A stretch of 64,000 nt of DNA, from IMG/VR virus record IMGVR_UViG_3300024054_000008, positions 118,740-182,739 of that record; one strand, given 5' to 3'. Position numbers and translations under genes: made by a program. A model generated the notes under the pieces. The model was not told the DNA's origin. It saw nothing but the letters and a program-made list of their open reading frames with translations, and did not search any database. The DNA is from a virus. Of the stretch, positions 1 to 8,754 are shown piece after piece; within the stretch, counting starts at the first letter, position 1; the number at the start of each line of letters is the position of its first letter.

Positions 1-218
1 CTTAACATTTTATCTTTCAATATTACCGAATAGAGTTCCGTGTCATTAAATATAAATCTATATATAGATTTGCATTCAATATTCTCAACATGCAATAATC
101 CGCCAAATTTCATATCAAAAAATGATTGTAAAGACCTTTTGACATTTTCAGTACTTGGTTTATTTTTAAATACTACAAGACATCTTGTACCTTTCGGTTC
201 GAGATGCGAAATAAACAT
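1..218 (-). CDS. Hypothetical protein, cut by the window edge
   Basis: The reverse strand is open from an ATG at 218 to the window start, giving 72 residues beginning MFISHLEPKGTRC and still open. The opposite-strand frame at 40-246 overlaps it and has unlike-protein composition. It is divergent from the gene at 281, so the AT-rich 219-280 stretch probably holds both promoters. I do not recognise the family. Confidence 0.6.
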   Translation of the reverse strand, partial: MFISHLEPKGTRCLVVFKNKPSTENVKRSLQSFFDMKFGGLLHVENIECKSIYRFIFNDTELYSVILKDKML

Positions 219-280
219 ATTTCTATTAAGTTTGGACACAACCTAATGTAAATTACAATTATTAAGATTTACGGACAAAA

Positions 281-754
281 ATGAATTTGCCGCCTGGACC
301 ATGGGACAACGAACCTGATAAGTTAGAATTTGAATTTGATGGAGTACCATGTAGAATAACACGTAATGACAGTTTCGGCAATCTTTGCGGATACGCAGCT
401 CTAACAGAATACCATCCATACTTCAAGTGCGGGTACAACAATATACATTATAACGTACACGGTGGACTCACATTTTGTGGCTTCCAACATTCAGAAAATT
501 CATTGTGGTGGATAGGATTCGATTGTGCACATAGCGATGATGTTATTCCAAGTTTTGACAAAATAAATTTTAAAGACGCGACTTATAAGACTATAGATTT
601 TGTAAAATCTGAATTAACGAAATTGGTGAAACAAATAAATGAAGAATTGTGTATTGCGTGTTTGCACAAATATTCAGAACATCAAAACGGAATATGCTCC
701 CATGAATGTGAATGCGCAAAGCTATTAAAAACAAGACAGGTCATAACAGGATGA
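281..754 (+). CDS. Conserved phage hypothetical protein with C-terminal Cys cluster
   Basis: The 157-residue protein has a central VHGGLTF...WWIGFDCAHSDD signature that I recall from many small phage proteins of unknown function. Its last 40 residues add a C-x2-C...C-x3-C cluster that could bind zinc. It ends TRQVITG, a member of the recurrent tail family. Its TGA overlaps the ATG of the next, frameshifted gene. Confidence 0.75.
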   Translation: MNLPPGPWDNEPDKLEFEFDGVPCRITRNDSFGNLCGYAALTEYHPYFKCGYNNIHYNVHGGLTFCGFQHSENSLWWIGFDCAHSDDVIPSFDKINFKDATYKTIDFVKSELTKLVKQINEELCIACLHKYSEHQNGICSHECECAKLLKTRQVITG

Positions 755-988
755 AAAGAATAAATGTTGATGGCGTTTTAGCTAAATTTCACGAGCGAGC
801 CGTTGAGTTTATTTATGAAAATTCTTTGGTTGCTGACATGATTGACGACAAACCATCAAATGTAAGAAATTGATCCGGGTAAAGTTGCGATTTTGTGGTC
901 AACAGTTTACAATGTTAATGAACATGAACTAATCAGATCAAATTCATGGGAAAAGATTTTGGGGTTATTGAGTGGTTCTAAGGGCTGA
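751..988 (+). pseudogene. Frameshifted small hypothetical gene
   Basis: An ATG overlapping the previous stop opens 40 codons that stop at 871-873. From 872 another frame continues with protein-like sequence (DPGKVAILWSTVYNVNEHELIRS) to 986-988. Removing one A near 867 joins the two parts into about 78 residues. This is either a real frameshift or a sequencing indel. Function unknown. Confidence 0.55.
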
Positions 989-993
989 ATGAA

Positions 994-1242
994 ATGAAAT
1001 CAAAACGCGGAAAAAACGAATCGATAATACAAATATGTAATGATTTAGATTTATATACATCATGCATATACCTACCAGATATTCCGAATGCAAAATTAAT
1101 AGACTTTGACTTTTTAGGACATGCGTACAAGCTAACAGTTGAAATAAGCGAAAACAAATTTCAAGATTTCATCCTAGAACCACATAAATGTTTGGGAACT
1201 TTATGTGAAAAAGTTAAAAATTATTTAAGAATCAACAACTAA
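994..1242 (+). CDS. Hypothetical protein
   Basis: 82 residues starting MKSKRGKNES, with no recognisable domain. It starts 6 nt after the end of the frameshifted gene and belongs to the same forward operon. Its 3' end overlaps the convergent reverse-strand frameshifted gene. Confidence 0.55.
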   Translation: MKSKRGKNESIIQICNDLDLYTSCIYLPDIPNAKLIDFDFLGHAYKLTVEISENKFQDFILEPHKCLGTLCEKVKNYLRINN

Positions 1243-1430
1243 CTTTGCCTTACATTCATCTTCTTCACACTCTTCAAGTGGTTGATCCTTTATGATTTTC
1301 ATTTTTACACAATCTAAATGCTAAATCATTTAATTCTTCAAGTATTTTTTTTGTCTTCTTCGACCATAATTGAATGTTTAAGTTGATTTACGATTTTCTT
1401 ATCCCAATCATTATTCCGATCAATAGTCAT
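1225..1430 (-). pseudogene. Frameshifted small gene ending in the shared tail
   Basis: The reverse strand starts ATG at 1430 (MTIDRNNDWDKK), breaks at an eight-A run, continues as ILEELNDLAFRLCKNE, breaks again at a five-A run, and ends MKIIKDQPLEECEEDE...KLVVDS. Deleting one A at each run gives a single frame of about 68 residues. The last part alone is an ORF at 1225-1302. Repeated single-base excess in A runs suggests assembly error or recent decay. Confidence 0.5.
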
Positions 1431-1456
1431 AGCCGTCTAATTGCCATTTTATTAAA

Positions 1457-2404
1457 ATGGCGTATAGTTACAATACCAATAATACACCAGCTACTGGATC
1501 AGTATCTATATATACATTTAAAGAATTGCTAAAAACAGCTGGGTGGACTGTCATGAGTTCAAGTGATGGAACCACTTATAATTCATCTGGTGATCAAATA
1601 ACATCAGGGTCATCAGGTGCTAACGGCATGGCTAACAACTCTGCTTGGTTTCGAATACGCATGCCATCAACAGACGGGGTTACACGTGAATACACTTTTC
1701 AGAGGGGGACAACAAATGTGGCTTGGCGCATAAAATATAGTTATTCAGCTGGATTCACGGGCGGATCACCAGGAGCAACACAAACTCCATCAGCAACAGA
1801 TGAACAGACATTATTTGGTGGCGGAACAGACGCGGCACCAAGCTTTTCAACATTGTTTGGAACTGATGCTGGGTATAGGTTTAACGTAATAGCCGGCGGA
1901 TCAGCAGAAGGGTATGTGTTCTTCGCTTTTGGATTCCCGAATGGCGGCGGTACTCCAACTAATTATATGTTTATTGAACGAATGTCAACAGGCTCATTTC
2001 CGACATCAAACGTAGAACCGTATGTTATGAAATTTGCTAATAGTTCGCCAACTGTTTCAGAGATAACGTCAACTACAATTGGTCCAAAAGGCTGGCTGGC
2101 AAAAGGGCTGGCTGGTGAGGGGTTCGTGTTTATACCAGCTGACAGTATGACGGATAACACTTCAACAATGCAAAAAGCATTAGGAGCAAATTCGTATACA
2201 GGAATTGATGATTTGCTTCCAATCTTATATGCACGACGTTCTGCATTAGGGGCTCCGTCGGGTTATATGGGTATAGGATCAATGTTAAGATATCCAAGCA
2301 CAACTAGAACGACTGGTGATACATATACAATTAGTTCAACTAGAGATCGTATTGTAGTTGGAGACGTGGTCGTTCCTTGGGACGGTTCAACACCAACAAT
2401 ATAA
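1457..2404 (+). CDS. Virion-like structural protein, paralogue 1
   Basis: 315 residues rich in Ser, Thr, Gly and aromatic residues, with an N-terminal segment on performing a vertical-alignment-like assay motif (LLKTAGWTVMSSSDGTTYNSSGDQ) shared with the gene at 2693. The low-Lys, Gly/Ser-rich composition resembles phage tail or capsid-decoration proteins. Role inferred from composition and clustering with a similar paralogue; no named family recognised. ATG start chosen because it begins the shared N-terminus MAYSYN/MAYIFD. Confidence 0.65.
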   Translation: MAYSYNTNNTPATGSVSIYTFKELLKTAGWTVMSSSDGTTYNSSGDQITSGSSGANGMANNSAWFRIRMPSTDGVTREYTFQRGTTNVAWRIKYSYSAGFTGGSPGATQTPSATDEQTLFGGGTDAAPSFSTLFGTDAGYRFNVIAGGSAEGYVFFAFGFPNGGGTPTNYMFIERMSTGSFPTSNVEPYVMKFANSSPTVSEITSTTIGPKGWLAKGLAGEGFVFIPADSMTDNTSTMQKALGANSYTGIDDLLPILYARRSALGAPSGYMGIGSMLRYPSTTRTTGDTYTISSTRDRIVVGDVVVPWDGSTPTI

Positions 2405-2405
2405 C

Positions 2406-2693
2406 ATGGCAACCGCTGTTTCAGGCTCAAATTATTCATCACCAACGTCTTTGTTGGCAACAATAGGACCAGTTCCTGGTGATGATTTGAAGTTTGGTGG
2501 AAGAGTTGCTGTTAAATATTTTCGTATGAGAGCCGTTGACGCGAACGCAGCAACATCACCGCCGACATACAGAACGTGGACAGTAAAAAACGACCCAGAC
2601 TACACAGGTGCACAATATACAGGACAATATAGTGGAGCATCACCAAACTTAACGTCAATAGTAATACAAGATACAATAGAAGTTGAAGAGTAA
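2406..2693 (+). CDS. Small virion-like protein
   Basis: 95 residues from the ATG at 2406 (MATAVSGSNYSS), with the same Ser/Thr/Ala-rich composition as its neighbours. It lies between the two large paralogues, 1 nt after the first and with a TAATG overlap to the second, so the three are translated together. Probably a partner in the same virion structure; function unproven. Confidence 0.6.
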   Translation: MATAVSGSNYSSPTSLLATIGPVPGDDLKFGGRVAVKYFRMRAVDANAATSPPTYRTWTVKNDPDYTGAQYTGQYSGASPNLTSIVIQDTIEVEE

Positions 2694-3664
2694 TGGCCTA
2701 TATTTTTGATCATAATTTATCACCATCGACAGGTTCTATTGTAGTTTACCGTTTAAAGCAATTGCTAAAAACAGCTGGGTGGACCGTCATGAGTTCAAGT
2801 GATGGAACCACTTATAATTCATCTGGTGATCAAATAACATCGGGAAGTTCTGGGTCCGGAGGTTATGGTAACAACTCTGCTTGGTTTCGAATACGCATGC
2901 CGTTAATGGACGGGGTTACACGCGAATTCATTTTTCAACGTGGCTTGGGAACTGACACTAGCCTAAGAATGAAATATAGTTATTCAGCTGGGTTCACAGG
3001 CGGATCACCAAGCGCCACACAAACCCCAAGCGCCACAGACGAACAATACGTTACTGGTGGCGGAACAGACGCGGCACCAAGCTTCGCTGCATTATTTGCA
3101 GCAAATGGAACATATAAAGCTAACATTATAGCAGGCGGAGAAAACGAAGGGTACGTGTTTGTAGTACTGACTCCAGCCAACTCAAACACAACTGTATCAT
3201 CTACTACTTGGTATTTAGAACGAATGCAGGCAAACACTTATCCGCAATCAGACCCAGACCCATATGTAATGGGCGGCAACGCAACAAATCCAACTTCATC
3301 AAACATATCATCTGCAACATCTATAATAAAAGGTTGGCTTGGGAAAGGAACATCTATACAAGGTTTTGTTAGTATAGCACCAGGATTTCCATCTGACACA
3401 ACAACAACGTTTGTAAACAATTTAGGGTTAAATGCAAACACAAGACAAGAAGACCTGCTTCCTATGATTTATGCCAGGAGATCAGCTTTAGGGTCTCCTG
3501 CCGGGTATAAAGGAATTGGGTCTATGTTGAGATGGAATAGTTATTTTCACGGATCATCAGGATCAATGTCAATAACTAAAGTCATATCAATAAACTCAAC
3601 GAATGATTACATCATTGTGGGTGATTTAGTTGCACCGTGGAATGGGTCTACGCCAATAACTTAA
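2693..3664 (+). CDS. Virion-like structural protein, paralogue 2
   Basis: 323 residues, paralogous to 1457-2404 over the whole length. Near the N-terminus about 80 nt are almost identical between the two genes (around 1525-1604 and 2758-2837), while other parts have diverged. This suggests recent gene conversion or selection on that segment. Its end overlaps the convergent gene at 3661. Confidence 0.65.
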   Translation: MAYIFDHNLSPSTGSIVVYRLKQLLKTAGWTVMSSSDGTTYNSSGDQITSGSSGSGGYGNNSAWFRIRMPLMDGVTREFIFQRGLGTDTSLRMKYSYSAGFTGGSPSATQTPSATDEQYVTGGGTDAAPSFAALFAANGTYKANIIAGGENEGYVFVVLTPANSNTTVSSTTWYLERMQANTYPQSDPDPYVMGGNATNPTSSNISSATSIIKGWLGKGTSIQGFVSIAPGFPSDTTTTFVNNLGLNANTRQEDLLPMIYARRSALGSPAGYKGIGSMLRWNSYFHGSSGSMSITKVISINSTNDYIIVGDLVAPWNGSTPIT

Positions 3665-3870
3665 CCTTCTACAACTTCTTTAACTGCTTCATCAACACAA
3701 ATTTCTTTTATGTTCGAGCTATTTAAAGATTCAGATGGCTTATCTGTCATAAAGTCTACGAATCCGTTATAAATTTTATTGTCACCATATTCTTCAATTT
3801 GGTAATTTTTACAGTCAAATTCTTTCTTAGATGGTACATAAATTGGTGTTTTTAATTTTGATCCATCCAT
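3661..3870 (-). CDS. Hypothetical protein with shared tail
   Basis: 69 residues (MDGSKLKTPIYVPSKKEF), ending VKEVVEG. No domain recognised. Convergent with the virion-like gene and probably co-transcribed with the gene at 3883-4071. Confidence 0.5.
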   Translation of the reverse strand: MDGSKLKTPIYVPSKKEFDCKNYQIEEYGDNKIYNGFVDFMTDKPSESLNSSNIKEICVDEAVKEVVEG

Positions 3871-3882
3871 AATAACTATACC

Positions 3883-4071
3883 TCAAGATTCGACCACATC
3901 TTTTGCGTGGTCTTCACGTTCGAGCTGAATTTGAACAGCATTACTCATTAGATACTTATTTAAAGTTATTGGGTCAATCCAAAACCAATCATCTTTTTTC
4001 CATCCACGAGATTCAAGAAAACTAATATCGTTGCATTTAGCTTTCCAAGCTTCGTACATTGCATCACTCAT
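3883..4071 (-). CDS. Hypothetical protein with shared tail
   Basis: 62 residues, Trp-rich in the middle (SRGWKKDDWFWIDP), ending AKDVVES. It has no overlapping downstream start codon, so its tail is not explained by a stop/start overlap. Divergent from the gene at 4087. Confidence 0.5.
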   Translation of the reverse strand: MSDAMYEAWKAKCNDISFLESRGWKKDDWFWIDPITLNKYLMSNAVQIQLEREDHAKDVVES

Positions 4072-4086
4072 GTTGTATTTTACAAC

Positions 4087-4446
4087 ATGACGTTTGATCT
4101 TCAGAGTTTACAACTTAGAACATCATGGGCAAAGTCCACATCAGAAAGACTTGTACGTGGGGTACAAGAATTTAAAACTGACGCACGCATGAGCGAAAGA
4201 TTGAAACAAAGGAAATGTCTAGCATGTTTTTATTTAAGAGGGCCTTCCGTAGCCGGCCAAGCTTTTACTGAATGGACATGTTTAGGTTGTAGCAAAACTG
4301 ATATGCACTCCTGCACAGCCGTGCCAATGCTGTGCAATGAGTGTTCAGATAAATTCGGGGCCTGTGATAAATGTGGCTCAGATTTAGATTTAAAGATTAG
4401 GAAAGAATTGATTAGAAAACGTAAAGTTGATAATGTTAAACGTTAA
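4087..4446 (+). CDS. Cys-rich zinc-ribbon-like protein
   Basis: 119 residues. The C-terminal half carries repeated C-x2-C pairs (CLACF, CLGC, CNEC, CDKC), enough for two zinc sites, followed by a basic tail. Such proteins usually bind nucleic acid or protein partners; no specific function can be given. The basic C-terminus overlaps the next gene by 14 nt. Confidence 0.6.
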   Translation: MTFDLQSLQLRTSWAKSTSERLVRGVQEFKTDARMSERLKQRKCLACFYLRGPSVAGQAFTEWTCLGCSKTDMHSCTAVPMLCNECSDKFGACDKCGSDLDLKIRKELIRKRKVDNVKR

Positions 4447-4660
4447 AATAATTGGATACTCAGAAACAAAAGATGTCGAAAAAGTCTATAGTCCTTATTC
4501 AGAAAAAATCATAGAACTAAATCCGCAAAATGATACTTACAGAGCAACATTATGTTTAGAACTACCAAATGGTAAAAAATTGAAAGTCAAAATAACAAAA
4601 GAAGAACTAAACGAAGTAATTTCATTGTTCAACCAAGAACAACTTCATGAGTCGCAATAA
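4433..4660 (+). CDS. Hypothetical protein
   Basis: 75 residues from the ATG at 4433 (MLNVKIIGYSETKDVEK); a TTG at 4427 is the alternative start. Predicted beta-rich with a short final helix. Overlaps the convergent gene at 4629. Confidence 0.55.
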   Translation: MLNVKIIGYSETKDVEKVYSPYSEKIIELNPQNDTYRATLCLELPNGKKLKVKITKEELNEVISLFNQEQLHESQ

Positions 4661-5045
4661 AATCAAAAGAATCTTCCATGAATTTAGAATAAAAAATTTC
4701 ATCAAAAATAACTCTTCTATTTGTTATTTCAGCGATTTCAGATGCTAAAATGTCTGAATAGGCGTTTTGACTAACTTTGCCATTATAATTTATAAACAAA
4801 ACTTTGCGATCTTTGATTTCAGCAACAGACAATTTCTTGATCTCATAAAATTCTATTTCATGTACATCAGATTTAACAACAATTATTTCAAATTTATTTG
4901 TCAAAACCAAAACTAAACAAATCGAGAGATCTGAATAAACAGGTAGATCTCTGCGTAACATTATTTTAGGAATTATCATGGAACGTTTAAATCCATCTGT
5001 ACTAATTTCTTCATATGCGAAAAAACCAATTTTTTTGTCATTCAT
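4629..5045 (-). CDS. Hypothetical protein with shared tail
   Basis: 138 residues, ending FIATHEVVLG. The start overlaps the stop of the upstream gene (ATGA), indicating translational coupling. No domain recognised; alternating hydrophobic pattern suggests an alpha/beta fold. Confidence 0.55.
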   Translation of the reverse strand: MNDKKIGFFAYEEISTDGFKRSMIIPKIMLRRDLPVYSDLSICLVLVLTNKFEIIVVKSDVHEIEFYEIKKLSVAEIKDRKVLFINYNGKVSQNAYSDILASEIAEITNRRVIFDEIFYSKFMEDSFDFIATHEVVLG

Positions 5046-5371
5046 GATTCTAAAACCGATATTGTTTTTAGATAGTCTTCTGAGATGTCTTCTATCGGGA
5101 TGAACATTGTGTCTACGGCAAGGTTAGTCATACGACCGACGCTTTCATGTTTTTTAATTGGTCTACTAGAAACTGCAGCATAATGCGGCATCAAATTATA
5201 AATGCAATCTGAACAAATAACTTTTATGTTACCATCAACTGAATGGAAAAAATCCAACAAAGACTTTGAATACATTACATGAGAAGGCTTAGAATTATTA
5301 GTATGCCAAGCACTTCGTATACAGCCGAACGACACATCCCCATATTTGATACAAAACTCTTCGAGAGTCAT
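5042..5371 (-). CDS. Small Cys-containing protein of the M-x-L-x-EF-x2-KYG family
   Basis: 109 residues starting MTLEEFCIKYGDV. It is paralogous to the proteins at 22103-22438 (MNLNEFVAKYGQV) and 22655-22990 (MKLNEFEAKFGKV): all share this opening, a central C-x2-C pair, and a T-x-F-(V/I)-x-I segment near the end. The paralogues fix the start at 5371 rather than the TTG at 5389. It ends DYLKTISVLES, a clear example of the shared tail. Confidence 0.65.
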   Translation of the reverse strand: MTLEEFCIKYGDVSFGCIRSAWHTNNSKPSHVMYSKSLLDFFHSVDGNIKVICSDCIYNLMPHYAAVSSRPIKKHESVGRMTNLAVDTMFIPIEDISEDYLKTISVLES

Positions 5372-5406
5372 AAGAAAATATACAAACAAGAAATGTAATT
5401 TACGAT

Positions 5407-5766
5407 ATGGGCGTACCGAGAAGTGGTAGAAAAATAACTGTTGATAGTGTTCAATTCAAATGGAAATTAGCGTGTAAATGGGAACGTTCTGTTTGGAACG
5501 GTGACAATGAAGATAGACTTGGTGGCGTGCTTTTGATTTGGGTTGACAATGATAACATGAGAAACATTTGTAAATTAAAAATTAGTTGGAAACGTGATTT
5601 TTCAGTAACACCAGAAGTAGTGTCAATAATTATAAAACAAGCTGTAAAATCTGGATGGGATATAAAAAGACCGAAGAATCAATTTAATTTTAAAGAAATC
5701 AAAGTTGAAGATATGGAAACAAAAATGAAAGACTTGATGAAAACAAAAGAACTTTTAGAATTGTGA
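5407..5766 (+). CDS. Hypothetical protein with shared tail
   Basis: 119 residues, basic and Trp-rich in the first half (FKWKLACKWERSVW), with a final helix ending LMKTKELLEL. Single forward gene between reverse-strand operons; its end overlaps the convergent gene at 5755. Confidence 0.55.
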   Translation: MGVPRSGRKITVDSVQFKWKLACKWERSVWNGDNEDRLGGVLLIWVDNDNMRNICKLKISWKRDFSVTPEVVSIIIKQAVKSGWDIKRPKNQFNFKEIKVEDMETKMKDLMKTKELLEL

Positions 5767-5985
5767 ATTCTTTTCTATTTCGATAAGTATTTTCAACAAT
5801 TCACGTCCATGTTGTTGAGAATTACGTAGTAATTCATTCAATTGTGAGATCGTATTTGGTTGTGAGATCGTATTTGGGTATGCCTCAGATCTTATTCGCT
5901 TACTAAAATTTTCAATTTCAAGTTTTGCGTGATCAAGAGCGTCTAAAATTCTCTGTTGATTTTCTATTGTTCTATATGAAGTCAT
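5755..5985 (-). CDS. Small coiled-coil protein with internal duplication
   Basis: 76 residues, helical. The middle contains PNTISQ twice, encoded by a perfect-but-one 18-bp tandem duplication at 5843-5878, an in-frame slippage event. ATGA overlap with the upstream gene. Confidence 0.5.
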   Translation of the reverse strand: MTSYRTIENQQRILDALDHAKLEIENFSKRIRSEAYPNTISQPNTISQLNELLRNSQQHGRELLKILIEIEKNSQF

Positions 5986-6437
5986 TCGCTTACTATTTCG
6001 TGAGTTTTAATGACATCAAATACATCTTTTAAAAATTGCTTAATGACATTTAATACATCATGATCAAATTCAAATTTAATAGAACTCTTTGTTATTTCAA
6101 GAATACATTGAGCTAACATGTGTTCCGGAGAGTATTTATCAGACAGCCTCATATATGTTGGTTTACTATTAAACGAAATAAAATCGTCTAATACTTTAGC
6201 TACAGGAATTACAGAATCAAAATTAACATCAGCAAAGACAGCCTCTATTATAAAATCATCTTGTTTATTTAATCTCAAAAACACACCATTTATATTATCA
6301 CTTTGTAATAATATAAATGGTTTTGACATACTCATTCCGGTAACACCAGAAAAAACTGATCTACTTGGACCGCTTGGACCGATTGGACCCCTTGGACCCA
6401 AGGGGCTCATTGCACCAAATATTGGGTTATTTTTCAT
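5982..6437 (-). CDS. Hypothetical protein with collagen-like N-terminus and shared tail
   Basis: 151 residues. Residues 12-25 are four G-P-x/G-x-x triplets (GPRGPIGPSGPS), as in phage collagen-like trimerising segments, but much shorter. The remainder is an unrecognised alpha/beta domain ending VIKTHEIVSE. The proline-rich start could be a flexible linker or trimerisation seed. Confidence 0.55.
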   Translation of the reverse strand: MKNNPIFGAMSPLGPRGPIGPSGPSRSVFSGVTGMSMSKPFILLQSDNINGVFLRLNKQDDFIIEAVFADVNFDSVIPVAKVLDDFISFNSKPTYMRLSDKYSPEHMLAQCILEITKSSIKFEFDHDVLNVIKQFLKDVFDVIKTHEIVSE

Positions 6438-6458
6438 GATTATTTATTTTACATCCTA

Positions 6459-6854
6459 TTAAGAAAAAATTCTTTGAGTCAAAACGATTGAGGTTGCTTC
6501 TTCTTTATCAATTTCACGCCAAACGAACGGAACGTCAAATCTCGGGCTACGTTTATTACATGAACCACATTTAACAGTAACTGAGGATAAAGTTGAGAAC
6601 GAAACGTAAAAATGCAGTGCCAAATTCTCGCAATGTGAAAAGCCAACCTTTTCACCGTTTTCCCAAAGAGAGCCGCAGATGAAAATTGGATTTCCTGCTT
6701 CATCAAATTGATTTGCATACGGGTTAAGAATTGTTTTATTGGATTTTGAATTCGAATTCGAACGAGTGAATTTCCAAGTTAAAGAAAAAAGAAAAATTAA
6801 TAAAACTGATAAAATTGGCCAAGTCAAAATTATAGTTAACTGAAGGTTTGTCAT
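6459..6854 (-). CDS. Membrane-anchored Cys-containing protein
   Basis: 131 residues with one strong N-terminal transmembrane segment (residues 5-30) followed by a soluble part with C-x2-C and an isolated Cys/His pair, possibly a zinc ribbon. Probably inner-membrane anchored with the soluble domain in the cytoplasm (basic residues follow the helix). Ends VLTQRIFS. Confidence 0.55.
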   Translation of the reverse strand: MTNLQLTIILTWPILSVLLIFLFSLTWKFTRSNSNSKSNKTILNPYANQFDEAGNPIFICGSLWENGEKVGFSHCENLALHFYVSFSTLSSVTVKCGSCNKRSPRFDVPFVWREIDKEEATSIVLTQRIFS

Positions 6855-6856
6855 TC

Positions 6857-7141
6857 TTAATCTAAAACGATGTCACGAGTTTTCAAAAAATTTATTGCGT
6901 CAGAAACAAAGTTTTGTATTTTATCTGACCTAGGTTGACCTGGTCTAAACAAAATTTCTAAATCTGGACCGATAACTTCACAAATTATACGAGCGTAAGT
7001 TTCACCTGGAATTGATATGTGAAATTGATAGACTCTAGAATCTATTGTATGAGAATTTAAAGAGCGTAATTCAAGAATTCCAAAACGCTCAGTTCTGGAA
7101 AAACGTTTCTCAAAAATATAATTAAATTTTGGCTTTCTCAC
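6857..7141 (-). CDS. Hypothetical protein with shared tail
   Basis: 94 residues starting at a GTG (MRKPKFNYIFEK), ending NFLKTRDIVLD. Three nt upstream of the membrane-protein gene and probably in the same transcript. No domain recognised. Confidence 0.5.
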   Translation of the reverse strand: MRKPKFNYIFEKRFSRTERFGILELRSLNSHTIDSRVYQFHISIPGETYARIICEVIGPDLEILFRPGQPRSDKIQNFVSDAINFLKTRDIVLD

Positions 7142-7164
7142 GAAAAAAGTTACGCCGAAGAAAT

Positions 7165-8124
7165 TTAAATTTTCAAGAGATAACGCTGCGCGGCGCGTTG
7201 TGAAGTTGTTGCTAAAACTGGCGGAACGCCTTGAACGGCCTTTAGACCGTTTGACTTCAGGGCGTCAGCAATGTCCTTATTTGTCATTTTCGGATTGTTT
7301 TTCCTGATTTCCTTTATATCATCAAACGTATATCTAGCTGGTGTTCCAAAATATTCATGATGTTTTAAGAAATCTTCAATTGATTTATGTTTTCTCTTTA
7401 TGAGTGTTTCTTCAAGCTTTAGAGGATCAATTTCCCGTTCTTCTTCAGTTTCCTCAACTTCTTCTAAAACCGGACCGCCTTTGCCTGTGCTACGTTCAGA
7501 AAAAATCTTCGATGAAAGAGCTTTGGCAGCGTTTATAACGTCATGCAAACCCTTCACAACGTCTGATGGTTTATCAAACTTGAAATTAAGAATATTTTCC
7601 CCTTCGTCTATTTCAAACTCAGCATTAAATGGTCCGGCCGTAGCCCCAGTTTGTTTACCGCTAGGCAGCAAAGGAGAAGAAGACTTATGATACCACCTAA
7701 ATGTGATCTCACAAGGAACTGCAATGTCTTTGTGACTTTGGTTACCGCCTTGCTCCAGCCAACTTTGATATTGGCTACTTGATTCTTCTGGTGCTTCTGA
7801 TTCAATTAAGTGATAGCCAGTGACGAGAATATCGCCTGGAACGCCGGATGAGTCAAAATCGCTTGGTCTTATGCCGAAAGAAAAATATGTGCCCTTGAAA
7901 CGACGAACGCCAAGATCGCTCGGAACGTCTGTTTTGGCTTCTAGAAAAACGTCTGAGATTGACTTCAATGCTTCAACGGCTGCTTCGGATAACTTTCTAG
8001 CCAGCCCTCTTTCAGTTGCTAGTCGAAATGACCAGAGTGACGCTAAAACGAAATTTCTGTTTGGATTTTGCGAAGTTTCAAGATATGAGGCGAGTTGAAT
8101 CAGAGATGATGTGAGTGATTTCAT
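7165..8124 (-). CDS. Hypothetical protein, 319 residues
   Basis: N-terminal helices, a central beta-rich domain (GTYFSFGIRPSDFD), an acidic linker (EEVEETEEEREID) and a C-terminal helical region with a possible helix-turn-helix (NNPKMTNKDIADALKSNG). It ends TTSQRAAQRYLLKI. A DNA-binding or virion role is possible but unsupported. Confidence 0.6.
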   Translation of the reverse strand: MKSLTSSLIQLASYLETSQNPNRNFVLASLWSFRLATERGLARKLSEAAVEALKSISDVFLEAKTDVPSDLGVRRFKGTYFSFGIRPSDFDSSGVPGDILVTGYHLIESEAPEESSSQYQSWLEQGGNQSHKDIAVPCEITFRWYHKSSSPLLPSGKQTGATAGPFNAEFEIDEGENILNFKFDKPSDVVKGLHDVINAAKALSSKIFSERSTGKGGPVLEEVEETEEEREIDPLKLEETLIKRKHKSIEDFLKHHEYFGTPARYTFDDIKEIRKNNPKMTNKDIADALKSNGLKAVQGVPPVLATTSQRAAQRYLLKI

Positions 8125-8142
8125 TTTTAAAATGAAATGATA

Positions 8143-8754
8143 TTAACGGCGGAAAAGAAAATGAACGCTGCGATTTGAAATTTGGATTGAAAGCGGTGTG
8201 AAATGTTGAAAAGACGAAACGAGACATGAAACGGTGTGATGACGAAAAATTGAAATGTCTGCGTTCAAAAAATTTGACTGGAGGTGAAAAACGAAATTTG
8301 AAACGTGACCGGACGCCTCGAAAAAACGTTTATTTTCGAATGTGTAAGAAGAAAATTTCCAACGCGGCTTGATGAACGTGTTGAAAACGAGCTTTCCGCC
8401 GGGTTTTATGACGGATGCTAAAACTGGTGAAAGTTTAACTGGGTTGAGATAACCGATGGACTGACGGATGACGCAAAGGTCGAACTGTGAGAGGTTTTCA
8501 AATGTTGACGGGTTATGAACGTCGCCTTTGACTTGAAAAACGCGCGTGTCTGTGCAACGAGGCGAAAGATCGACGAGAGTGGGGCGGGACGCGTTTCTGC
8601 GGAGCGCTTCTAGTGAGACGGCGCCCGTGCCACCGCAAAGATCGAGAAGAGATTGTGACGGATCGAACGAAGCGAAGTCAAGAAGGGCGCCCGGGTTGGA
8701 AAGCCAACGGGAGTAAAGAGAGCTGTATTTTGGGGTTGTTGCGTTAAATGCCAA
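8143..8754 (-). CDS. Class I SAM-dependent methyltransferase
   Basis: 203 residues. Motif I LLDLCGGTGAVSLEA (about residues 36-50), an acidic residue after strand 2 (LVDLS), and a late KPGGKLVFNTF segment are typical of small-molecule-type class I methyltransferases. It overlaps the upstream CoaB/aldolase gene by 11 nt, so the two are probably made together and act in one pathway. The substrate cannot be told. Confidence 0.8.
   Translation of the reverse strand: MAFNATTPKYSSLYSRWLSNPGALLDFASFDPSQSLLDLCGGTGAVSLEALRRNASRPTLVDLSPRCTDTRVFQVKGDVHNPSTFENLSQFDLCVIRQSIGYLNPVKLSPVLASVIKPGGKLVFNTFIKPRWKFSSYTFENKRFFEASGHVSNFVFHLQSNFLNADISIFRHHTVSCLVSSFQHFTPLSIQISNRSVHFLFRR

Noticed and set aside
40-246. 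Forward ORF at the window start
   Set aside because: It lies opposite the reverse frame 1-218, which reads as a more normal protein and fits a divergent promoter at 219-280.
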